A stretch of 38,345 nt of DNA from Clostridiales bacterium (GTDB lineage Bacteria; Bacillota; Clostridia; Saccharofermentanales; Saccharofermentanaceae), in assembly GCA_017617935.1 (NCBI GenBank), contig JAFZVF010000068.1, positions 1 to 38,345 on the forward strand, given 5' to 3'. The notes below the pieces were generated by a model. It worked only from the letters and a program-made list of their open reading frames with translations. It had not been told where the DNA came from and made no database searches. The stretch's first letter is position 1. Each line of letters starts with the position of its first letter. This document shows, piece after piece, positions 9,537-16,656 of the stretch. A program made the translations under genes and the position numbers.

Positions 9537-11459
9537 ATGAAACTGAGACGCTTACTGGCCGGCATCATCGCAATGGCAATGACCGTCGGCATGATGTCTT
9601 CTTTAGTGCTCGCGGACGAGGCGGAGAACGCACCTGAAGAACAGGCTGCAGTTGAAACCACCGAACCCGAAGAAAAAGAGACGAAGAAGCCCGAAGAGAA
9701 AAAGCCCGCCGAGGCCAAAGAGGCAGAGCCTGAAGAAGAAAAGGAGCCGGCCGAGTCGACGGAAGCAGAGCCTGAAGAGAAGGAACCTGCAGAGACTAAG
9801 GAAACTGAGCCTTCAGAGCCTGAAGAAAAGGAGCCTGCGGAATCTGAGGAGAAGGAGCCTGCTGAAACTGAAACCGAAGCACCCGCTGAACCTGGTGAAG
9901 AAGGCGAGAATTCCGAGGAGCTTCCTCCCGAATCAGACAGTGAGGATGCAAAAGACGTTGCTACGGGCACCCTTGGCAACCTGAAATGGTCTTTTAACGA
10001 TAAAACGGGCACTCTTACCATCAGTCCCGCCAAAAAGAACGGAAAAGCCGCTTGGCCTACCGACATCAGCTATTACTACTATCCTTGGTTTCACAGCACT
10101 GACGTAAAGAAAGTCGTAATTACCAAAGGCGTAACCTCGATCGGAGAAGGCGCGTTTTACAGTTGCTACAACCTTAAGTCGGTATCACTCGGACCTGACT
10201 AAACGTCGATCGGCGCCGGAGCTTTCCAACATTGTGAAAACTTAACGGGCGTCGTTATCCCAAAGAAAGTAACCACTATTGGTGATGGTGCTTTTCTCTG
10301 TTGCTACAACCTTAAAACAGTTACGCTTCCGGCTAAATTAAAAACGATAGGCAATGGAGCATTCAGTACTTGCAAGAGTCTTACCAAGATAGTCATTCCC
10401 AAGACGACGACTACGATTGGCAGCCAAGCATTTTACAGTTGCACCGAACTTGCAAGCGTTACGATCAAAGGAGCTCAAGAGATCGGATCAGAAGCTTTTT
10501 ATGGATGTTATTTCATTAAGAGCTTATCGATAACCGGTACCTCGCTTGTTATCGGGAATAGCGCTTTCCGAGGGTGCACGTTACTCAGAAATCTTACGCT
10601 CAAAGGCGTAAAGGAAATCGGTGATTACGCATTTAAAGATTGCATATTATTGAATAGCCTCGCTATACCCAACGGCGTTACTTCAATTGGTACGGAGGCG
10701 TTTGCCGGATCTTTATATCTTGAAAGCATTTCAATCCCAGGAAGCCTAAAGAAAATTGATGCCCAAATGTTCAGTCACCGTAAGCAGCTCACCAAACTTA
10801 CGATCGGTTACGGCGTAGAAGAGATCGGCGATTATGCTTTCCAATATTGCGAGAGCCTTAAATCCGTTTCGATTCCGGGTAGCGTAAAGACAATCGGCCA
10901 ATATGCATTTAGAGACTGTAAAAAACTTAGAAGCCTCAATCTCGGCTATGGCATAGAAACCATCAGTTATGAGGCGTTCTGGAACTGTGACGGAGTAGAG
11001 ACTATTGTGATCCCCAGCAGTGTAACGACTTTGGGAAAATATGCTTTTGAAAGCATCGACAGCATTAAGACAATAAGCCTTACCCGGGAATTGTTTGAAG
11101 CATATAACGGTACAAATGTTTTTTCCGGAACAAAACCATCTACTTGGATCATCCTGAACGACAATACCTGTAAGATCACCGGCAAGACTGCCAAGGTCAA
11201 GGCTAAGAAGGTAAAGAAGAAGGCGGTCACCGTTTCCGCTTCCAAGCTGTACAAGGTTTCTCCTACAACGGGAGTGTATGCAGTTAAGGTATCCGGCAAC
11301 AATAACTTCACGGTCAACCCGAGCAACGGCAGCATTACCGTTAAGAAGGGAACCAAGAAGGGAACTTACAAGATCACGGTCAACGTAATGTCCACGGGCA
11401 ATGCCACACTCAAGGCATCCGACTGGAAGAAGGTTATCGTCAAGATCAAGGTCAAGTAA
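9537..11459 (+). pseudogene. BspA-like leucine-rich repeat surface protein (copy 2), interrupted by an in-frame stop
   Basis: A tandem paralogue of the preceding gene, with nearly the same signal peptide, the same Glu/Pro/Ala stalk (residues about 28-140), LRR_5 repeats, and the same basic C-terminal domain. Reading stops at TAA 10200-10202 inside the first LRR repeats (SVSLGPD, then stop). The same frame continues without a shift (TSIGAGAFQHCENL) to the natural stop at 11459, so one nonsense codon splits a 641-codon gene. The first piece (9537-10202, 221 aa) would be a secreted stalk with few repeats. The second piece has a possible internal start at 10650 but no signal peptide. A strong ribosome binding site (GGGAGGAAG) precedes ATG 9537, 36 nt after copy 1, so the two are probably cotranscribed. 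A sequencing error or a recent mutation would both explain the stop. Confidence 0.85.
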
Positions 11460-11479
11460 AAACGGTTATTACATGACGC

Positions 11480-11517
11480 AACCAGGAGCCGTCTGCATTG
11501 GCAGGCGGCTCTTGGTT
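11480..11517 (+). terminator. Long hairpin, probable terminator of the BspA-like gene pair
   Basis: A 17-bp stem (11480-11496 with 11501-11517, two G-U pairs) and a 4-nt loop, 21 nt after the stop codon. The T tract after it is short, so termination may be imperfect, or it may mainly protect the 3' end. Confidence 0.7.
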
Positions 11518-11596
11518 TGCAGAATATCAAAGTGGCGGGGAAGGATGAACTTGTTGCAACGGATGGAGAAATTGCATATTGTTAAAAGCGAAAATA

Positions 11597-11609
11597 TGCA
11601 AATTTTGCA
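11597..11609 (+). promoter_or_regulatory. Upstream dyad, candidate operator
   Basis: TGCAAATTTTGCA is a perfect 6+1+6 palindrome just upstream of the -35 box of the XRE-nucleotidyltransferase gene. It resembles the second palindrome in the core promoter, as expected for paired sites of an autoregulator. Confidence 0.5.
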
Positions 11610-11617
11610 CGCTTGAT

Positions 11618-11646
11618 TTGACAATAGTATGCAAATATTGCATAAT
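11618..11646 (+). promoter_or_regulatory. Promoter of the XRE-nucleotidyltransferase gene with embedded operator
   Basis: TTGACA (11618-11623), a 17-nt spacer, and CATAAT (11641-11646) make a near-consensus sigma-70 type promoter. The perfect palindrome ATGCAAATATTGCAT (11629-11643) covers the spacer and the start of the -10 box. A protein bound there would block polymerase, and the gene's own HTH domain is the obvious candidate. Confidence 0.75.
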
Positions 11647-11667
11647 ATGGTTCGGAGGGATGTGCAA

Positions 11668-12141
11668 ATGACGGAGCTCAAAAGAATAAGAACATCCAAA
11701 GGTTTAACCCAACAAAAAGCGGCAGAAAGAATAGGCGTTTCATTAAGATCGTATGTCTCATACGAAAACGACGAAACTAAGGAAGGAAGCGCCAAGTATC
11801 GCTTTCTTCTTAGTGAGCTTGAGCAGATCGATCCAATTGATGAGGAACACGGAATACTGCCTAAGGATGAAATCATAAATATCTGCAAGAGCATTTTCCC
11901 TGAATATGATGTGGAGTATTGCTATCTTTTCGGATCTTATGCAAAAGGAACGGCTTCGGATTCCAGTGACGTAGACCTTCTAATCGCGACCGGGGTTACG
12001 GGATTAAAGTATTACGAACTCGTGGAGCGTCTTAGAGAAGGACTTCGCAAAAAGGTCGATCTTCTGGATCTTAAGCAGCTTCTCAACAATGAAGACCTGC
12101 TTAATGAAGTGCTTAAGGAAGGAATCCGGATTTATGGATAA
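11668..12141 (+). CDS. XRE-type HTH fused to a minimal nucleotidyltransferase (MntA-like antitoxin)
   Basis: A 157-aa two-domain protein. Residues 1-60 form a Cro/C1-type helix-turn-helix (LTQQKAAERIGVSLRSYVSY). Residues about 75-157 form a minimal nucleotidyltransferase with the signature G89-S90-x10-D101-x-D103 (GSYAKGTASDSSDVD), matching the MntA motif GSx10DxD. In HEPN/MNT toxin-antitoxin systems MntA adenylylates and silences the HEPN RNase. ATG 11668 was chosen because CGGAGGGA (11653-11660) lies 7 nt before it. The stop overlaps the start of a HEPN-like frame by 8 nt, the usual layout for such pairs, but that partner is cut short. The promoter palindromes suggest autorepression through the HTH domain. 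Confidence 0.85.
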   Translation: MTELKRIRTSKGLTQQKAAERIGVSLRSYVSYENDETKEGSAKYRFLLSELEQIDPIDEEHGILPKDEIINICKSIFPEYDVEYCYLFGSYAKGTASDSSDVDLLIATGVTGLKYYELVERLREGLRKKVDLLDLKQLLNNEDLLNEVLKEGIRIYG

Positions 12142-12223
12142 CATCAAAGGTGACAACTATTTTGCAGAGAAGCTTAAAGCCGATCTTGCTTTCATAGTGA
12201 AACATACGGAAAACACATCCAAA
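12134..12223 (+). pseudogene. Truncated HEPN (DUF86-like) toxin remnant
   Basis: The frame opens with MDNIKGDNYFAEKLKADLAF followed by IVKHTENTSK. This resembles, from memory, the first ~30 residues of DUF86/HEPN proteins encoded after XRE-MNT genes. The frame then runs into a hairpin and the antisense of the next gene (stop at 12370), so only about a quarter of a normal ~115-residue HEPN protein is left. The catalytic R-x4-6-H motif is missing. A deletion joining this locus to the 3' flank of the sulfatase gene is the simplest explanation. Confidence 0.7.
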
Positions 12224-12243
12224 GGGGAGCTGATGCTCCCCTT
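12222..12243 (-). terminator. Bidirectional hairpin terminator between convergent units
   Basis: A perfect 9-bp stem (AAGGGGAGC / GCTCCCCTT) with a 4-nt loop lies 21 nt past the sulfatase stop codon and at the end of the HEPN remnant. The A and T runs on either side could serve both strands. Confidence 0.75.
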
Positions 12244-12264
12244 AATTTGCTTGGCTTTGTCAGG

Positions 12265-14310
12265 TTATTTGTTCGGATCGCCGACGGCTTGTTTGAAGAA
12301 GTCGGATCCGACCATGTTCTTGCAGTACTTGATCTTGTTGCTGACGATGCTCTTTACCTGCTGGACGTAGCCTTCGGGGATCTGCGTGTTCGCATCCTTG
12401 GGCGTGAATTCACCCTTGGAACTCAAATACGTACCGAGGTCCGTCTTCCAGTCGTAGTTGAGGTTGAATGCAAGAGGCATTGAGTCGGAGAAGACGTCGC
12501 GGCCCGGAAGGAGTCTTGAGTCGTACTTGATGCCAAAAAGGTTCATCAGCGTAGGAAGGACGTCAAGGCTGCTGGTAGGAGTATCAACTACTATCGGATC
12601 TTCCTTTTCGAGGCAGCCGCTCCAGATGATGATGCGGTTGTGGTCACGCTGGATGTAGTTCTTTACCTCGTAGCCGTAGAGCTCTGAGAGCTTGGGCATG
12701 TTGCCGAGCGAGGCATCCGGATCGAGTCCGTAAGGGAAGTGGTCTGCTACGATGCAGATAACCGTGTCATCAGCCTTGCCGAGTTCTTCAAGACGGTCGA
12801 TGAGGTACTTCAGGCCCTGATCGAGGTCCATGTTGCACGCCTTGTAAGCGCGTACCGCCTCGGAAGCCTTGCCTTCAAGGGAAGCGGTCTCATCCCAGTG
12901 TTTCTTCGCCATTGCGTTGCCTGCTCTGGTGTATCCGCTGTGTCCGGAAACGGACATGTAGTAGATGTTGAAGTGCTCCTGATTCATGAAGAGCGGAGCG
13001 GTACCAACGAACATGTCGTAGTCGCTTTCAGGCCACTGATGGTAGTTGACCCACTGCTCCATGCCGTTGTAGATGCCCATGAAGCCCTGGTTGTAGCCGA
13101 GCTTGGTGTGGGTCTTGTTACGGCTGTAGTACTTGTAGTCGTTGTTGTGGAACGCCTGGCCGTAGTAGCCTTCGGCGTTGAGGCGCTGTCCCATCGTGAA
13201 ATAGGTGCAGCCGTTGTCGATCATGTTGGTGAAGGACTTGCCGCCCGACGTGGGGAGGAGTCCGAAGATGTGGGAGAACTCGCCGCCCGTCGTTCCTGCA
13301 GTAGCGGGAACGTAAGAGTCGGTGAACTGGATGCCCTTTGTCGCAAGCCTGTACAGGGTGGGAGTGAGCTCAGGATCGATCGCCTCGGCAGTGAAAGCCT
13401 CCGCGGTGATCATGATGAGGTTCTTGCCCTTGAACTTGCCGGTCATGGCATTGGTGTAAGTGGGCTCAACATTTGCGCAGTACTGTGCGAGCGTTGCGGT
13501 CTTGCCGCCCTTTGCCTGCAGGGCCGCGAAATCGATGTCCATTACCTGAGGTTCATGTGTCGGCGTTGGCGTGGGAACCGGTACGGATTCGCCGGGTGCG
13601 AGTGATTCGCCCGGATTGGATTCACCGGGATTTGACTCGCCGGGCTTGGAAGTCTGAAGGTGAACGGGGTTCTTGACGTTCTGGAACTCGCCGCCGGAAC
13701 CGAAAAGGAGGGCCTTTACGTCGAGGGCTGTACCTTCCATGTAGCCGAAAGCCTGAACGGCTTTTGGATAGTTGTATTCAGCTCCGACGATCGTCCTTGC
13801 GGAAGGGATGCATGCGATGATGAGCAGGTTTATTACAAAGCAGACCGGGATCGCGATGGCGGTGCCTATCTTGACCTGCTTGTCAGGCTGCGTGTAGTCG
13901 TAGGTCTTTTTCTTCAGGTCCATGATAAGGAGCGAGAGCGGGATCGAATAAAGGAACAGGTGGAAGACTCCCAGAGGGCTGAAGATGAGGCCCATGATCG
14001 TGGAAGTAAAGCCCGTGAGCGCGCCGCCTGCGCCGTTCATGATGGTGTTGAGGTCGTAGAGTTCCTTGAACTGCATGTAGATGAAGTATTCGACGAGGAA
14101 CGGGATCGCATAGAGGACGCGTAAGAGTCCGTCAACGAGCGGAAGGATCTTACCCTTCAAGTTCATGAGGAGGATGACCGCAGGCGCGCCGAGGATTATC
14201 GACCAAAGCAGGGTGAACGGCATTGATGAGAAATAGCCAAAACCGTAGACCGAGAAACCGAATACTACTTCATAAAAGAAAACATAGAGAATGAACTCGT
14301 AACGTCTCAT
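12265..14310 (-). CDS. Lipoteichoic acid synthase-like membrane sulfatase
   Basis: A 681-aa LtaS-family protein. Five hydrophobic segments fill the first ~170 residues, as in LtaS. A Ser/Pro/Gly linker with PGES repeats and PTPTPT follows (about 222-255), then an extracellular sulfatase domain (about 290-640). Metal and catalytic residues can be matched: E304 in MITAEAF, the nucleophilic Thr at 340/341 in GTTGGEF, H457 in SVSGHSGY, and D523-H524 in VADHFPYG. The family transfers glycerol-phosphate from phosphatidylglycerol to a growing lipoteichoic acid chain; some members modify other polymers. ATG 14310 is preferred although the GGAAGGG site is about 14 nt away; the in-frame TTG at 14322 almost touches that site. 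It is transcribed alone, convergent with the toxin-antitoxin remnant. Confidence 0.9.
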   Translation of the reverse strand: MRRYEFILYVFFYEVVFGFSVYGFGYFSSMPFTLLWSIILGAPAVILLMNLKGKILPLVDGLLRVLYAIPFLVEYFIYMQFKELYDLNTIMNGAGGALTGFTSTIMGLIFSPLGVFHLFLYSIPLSLLIMDLKKKTYDYTQPDKQVKIGTAIAIPVCFVINLLIIACIPSARTIVGAEYNYPKAVQAFGYMEGTALDVKALLFGSGGEFQNVKNPVHLQTSKPGESNPGESNPGESLAPGESVPVPTPTPTHEPQVMDIDFAALQAKGGKTATLAQYCANVEPTYTNAMTGKFKGKNLIMITAEAFTAEAIDPELTPTLYRLATKGIQFTDSYVPATAGTTGGEFSHIFGLLPTSGGKSFTNMIDNGCTYFTMGQRLNAEGYYGQAFHNNDYKYYSRNKTHTKLGYNQGFMGIYNGMEQWVNYHQWPESDYDMFVGTAPLFMNQEHFNIYYMSVSGHSGYTRAGNAMAKKHWDETASLEGKASEAVRAYKACNMDLDQGLKYLIDRLEELGKADDTVICIVADHFPYGLDPDASLGNMPKLSELYGYEVKNYIQRDHNRIIIWSGCLEKEDPIVVDTPTSSLDVLPTLMNLFGIKYDSRLLPGRDVFSDSMPLAFNLNYDWKTDLGTYLSSKGEFTPKDANTQIPEGYVQQVKSIVSNKIKYCKNMVGSDFFKQAVGDPNK

Positions 14311-14409
14311 GTTAGAAAACAAATCCCTTCCTTTACTAATCTAGATAATTATACAAATAAAAGAAAAAAATGTTTAAGAAAAATGTGTCAATAATTCAGC
14401 ATGGTAAGC

Positions 14410-14452
14410 CCTCCGGCATATGCATTTTCAAAGGCATATGCGCGCCTGAGGT
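14410..14452. repeat. Palindromic hairpin in the divergent intergenic region
   Basis: Two copies of GCATATGC (14416-14423 and 14434-14441), each a perfect palindrome, can pair as an 8-bp stem around a 10-nt loop, with CCTC/GAGG outside it. The region 14311-14547 separates the divergent sulfatase and small membrane protein genes. The hairpin may be an operator pair or a structured leader; nothing else there is clear. Confidence 0.45.
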
Positions 14453-14547
14453 TTGGAATCATTGATTTTTGAGGAGTTTTGTTGTAATTTAAGAAATTGT
14501 TGTATACGCAGTAAGGGTATACGCATACACACAAGGAGGATAGTAAC

Positions 14548-14904
14548 ATGGAAACAACAAAGAGTCAGCAGATTCAGGGTCTCATCTTCGGCGGTATCTC
14601 TCTCGTACTCCCGAACATTTCGACCGCAATCAGCAAGGCAACAGGCAATAATGCTAAAGCAGCAGTTGGCGCCATCGTAGCGATCATCATCATCTGCATC
14701 GCTGCCCTCGTTCTGGGCATCATCGGCATCATCAAGTCTGCAGGCGCTCGTAAGGCGGCTACGGCAGCTGGCGAGAAGAAGGTAATCGGAACCGTAGGCC
14801 TCATCGTATCCATCGTTGGTACGGTTTACGCCGCAATCATTTTCTTCGCTATCGGCGTCGTCGCATGCATCGCTTGCGCGGCTGTTGGCGCAGCGGTCCG
14901 TTAA
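14548..14904 (+). CDS. Small membrane protein of unknown function
   Basis: A 118-aa protein with about three hydrophobic segments (residues about 8-22, 38-65 with a long Ile-rich core, and 85-116) separated by short basic loops (GARKAATAAGEKK). The overall look is like DUF4190-type small membrane proteins, but I cannot assign a family. A strong ribosome binding site (AAGGAGGA, near 14533-14540) precedes the ATG. The upstream sequence repeats GTATACGC twice in 20 nt, possibly an operator or part of the promoter. It has its own terminator directly after the gene. Confidence 0.75.
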   Translation: METTKSQQIQGLIFGGISLVLPNISTAISKATGNNAKAAVGAIVAIIIICIAALVLGIIGIIKSAGARKAATAAGEKKVIGTVGLIVSIVGTVYAAIIFFAIGVVACIACAAVGAAVR

Positions 14905-14925
14905 TCGCTTAACAAGCTGAAAGAC

Positions 14926-14975
14926 AAGGGGTTGCCTCCAAAGTGATCGGTTTCACTAAAGAGGCCCCCTTTTTT
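14926..14975 (+). terminator. Terminator between the small membrane protein gene and lgt
   Basis: AAGGGGTTGCCTC (14926-14938) pairs with GAGGCCCCCTT (from 14961), with a second small hairpin (AGTGA/TCACT) in the loop, and six or more T residues follow. It ends 9 nt before the lgt start codon. Confidence 0.8.
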
Positions 14976-14983
14976 AATTTTCC

Positions 14984-15835
14984 ATGTATCCAATAGTCGA
15001 ATTATTCGGACACGAAATAGGAACCTACGTCATTTGTGCGGCCATAGGCGTTTTGGCGAGCGCCCTGGTCGGCTTTTTACTGATCAGGAAAAATGATGGC
15101 ATAGTCATTGACGACATGATAGTCACAACGGTCCTGGTCGTTGTGGGCGTGGTGCTCGGAGGCCACGTCGTTTACGGCATCACCAATGCTTCAAACATAA
15201 TCAGGCTCTTCCAAAACATGGGCGATTATTCCTTCTTTGAGTTTTTGGAGATTCTGTTTGGAGGCCTTCTCGGAGGAATGGTCTTTTACGGAGGCCTTCT
15301 TGGAGGGCTGTTCTCCCTGTTTATGGTCATAAGGCATTCCCAGTTCGGGCATCCCGCGATGTATGACATGTACGCCGTATGCATTCCGTTGTTTCACGTT
15401 TTCGGAAGGATAGGATGCTTTTTCGCGGGATGCTGCTACGGAATTGAAAGCAAGGTCGGTTTTACGGTTCACGGGAACACGGTCAATCCTTCGATCAACG
15501 GCGTCAACCGCTTCCCCGTCCAACTCGTTGAAGCTTTTTGCAACCTCCTGATCTTCATCCTGCTTTTTGTTTTGCAAAGGAAGGGGAAGCTTAAGAACAG
15601 GCTCCTGATAGTCTATCTCTTCGTTTATCCTGCCGTCAGGTTCATCTTGGAGTTCTTCAGGGGCGACGAGATCAGGGGTTTCCTTTTCGGCTTGTCCACA
15701 TCGCAGATAATAAGCATTTTGCTGTTTGTTTTCGCACTGGTTTATACCGTCAGGTTGACTCTTTTTCCCCTGCACATTAGAATTAAATCAGAAAAACAAG
15801 ACTCTGACGGCAAGGTGGTTTCCGAGCGGGAATAG
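14984..15835 (+). CDS. lgt: Prolipoprotein diacylglyceryl transferase
   Basis: A 283-aa integral membrane enzyme that moves diacylglyceryl from phosphatidylglycerol to the lipobox cysteine of prolipoproteins. About seven hydrophobic segments are seen. The Lgt signature HVFGRIGCFFAGCCYG and the later YPAVRFILEFFRGDEIRG and STSQIIS motifs are present. The C-terminal tail is short and charged (KSEKQDSDGK). Length is normal for the family. No Shine-Dalgarno sequence is seen before ATG 14984, because a terminator occupies that position; the start is still the best fit to the family N-terminus. Confidence 0.95.
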   Translation: MYPIVELFGHEIGTYVICAAIGVLASALVGFLLIRKNDGIVIDDMIVTTVLVVVGVVLGGHVVYGITNASNIIRLFQNMGDYSFFEFLEILFGGLLGGMVFYGGLLGGLFSLFMVIRHSQFGHPAMYDMYAVCIPLFHVFGRIGCFFAGCCYGIESKVGFTVHGNTVNPSINGVNRFPVQLVEAFCNLLIFILLFVLQRKGKLKNRLLIVYLFVYPAVRFILEFFRGDEIRGFLFGLSTSQIISILLFVFALVYTVRLTLFPLHIRIKSEKQDSDGKVVSERE

Positions 15836-15868
15836 TCGTAAATAACTTTCGTTAAAGAAGTTTTTGTG

Positions 15869-15897
15869 GCTCCTTCGTCCGTCATTGGCAAAGGAGT
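15869..15897 (+). promoter_or_regulatory. Hairpin that can hide the NifH-like ribosome binding site
   Basis: GCTCCTT (15869-15875) can pair with AAGGAGT (15891-15897), whose AAGGAG is the ribosome binding site of the ATG at 15904. A short T run follows. The structure could act as a weak terminator after lgt and as a control on the first gene of the cluster. Confidence 0.4.
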
Positions 15898-15903
15898 ATT
15901 TTT

Positions 15904-16653
15904 ATGCTTAAGATCGCAGTTTACGGCAAAGGCGGGATCGGAAAATCCACCGTAACGTCAAACCTCGCCGCGGCCTTCGCAAGGCTCGGCAAGAGCGTCA
16001 TCCAGATCGGCTGCGACCCCAAGGCCGATTCCACGATAAATCTTTTGGGCGGCAAGCCCCTAAAGCCCGTCATTGAGATATTGAGGGAGGGTATAGAGCC
16101 TTCTTCCGCTGAAGAGATCTCAGCTGAAGGCTATGGCGGCATACTCTGCATCGAAACCGGCGGCCCGACTCCGGGCCTCGGATGCGCGGGAAGGGGCATC
16201 ATCGCAACCTTCAATCTTTTGGACGAACTCGAGCTTTTCGAAAAGAGAAAGCCTGACGTGGTTCTTTACGACGTTCTGGGAGACGTCGTCTGCGGAGGCT
16301 TTGCGGCCCCCATCAGGGAAGGCTACGCGGAGCAGGTCCTTATCGTTACGTCAGGCGATAAGATGGCCCTCTATGCGGCGAACAACATCTGCCAGGCGGT
16401 AAAGAACTTTGAGGACAGGGGCTACGCACACGTCGGAGGCGTCATATTAAATCACAGGAACGTGCCGGGCGAGACCGAGAAGGTCTATTCGTTTGCGGAA
16501 GAACACGGGATCAAGGTCATTGCGGAGATCCCCAGAAGTGACGACATAAACGAGTGCGAGGATATGGGGCACACCGTGGTTGAGAGCAGGCCTGACTGCG
16601 AGGCTTCTCAGAGCTTCATAAAGCTGGCGAAAAGCCTGCTCGGTGAGGATTAA
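15904..16653 (+). CDS. NifH-like ATP-dependent iron-sulfur reductase
   Basis: A 249-aa member of the NifH/BchL/ChlL/CfbC family, shorter than NifH (about 275-295 aa). The P-loop GKGGIGKST is at residues 8-16, and GCDPKADST follows. C94 (GCAGRG) and C130 (DVVCGGFA) match the two cysteines per subunit that hold the shared [4Fe-4S] cluster, so it should be a working homodimeric electron donor. The arginine modified by DraT in some NifH is R97. Known relatives pass electrons, with ATP hydrolysis, to NifDK-type partners; the two component-1-like pairs in this operon are the likely acceptors. It is the first gene of an 11-gene run. It does not by itself imply nitrogen fixation. Confidence 0.92.
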   Translation: MLKIAVYGKGGIGKSTVTSNLAAAFARLGKSVIQIGCDPKADSTINLLGGKPLKPVIEILREGIEPSSAEEISAEGYGGILCIETGGPTPGLGCAGRGIIATFNLLDELELFEKRKPDVVLYDVLGDVVCGGFAAPIREGYAEQVLIVTSGDKMALYAANNICQAVKNFEDRGYAHVGGVILNHRNVPGETEKVYSFAEEHGIKVIAEIPRSDDINECEDMGHTVVESRPDCEASQSFIKLAKSLLGED

Positions 16654-16656
16654 GAC

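Noticed and set aside
9537..10202. Two separate LRR genes instead of one broken gene
   Set aside because: The frame continues unshifted with perfect repeats between 10203 and 10650, so one interrupted gene is simpler.
12247..12483. Small plus-strand gene after the toxin remnant
   Set aside because: It lies antisense to the sulfatase 3' end and has no recognisable protein features.
12739..13605. Long plus-strand open frame
   Set aside because: It is the shadow of the minus-strand sulfatase, which has a complete domain set and catalytic residues.
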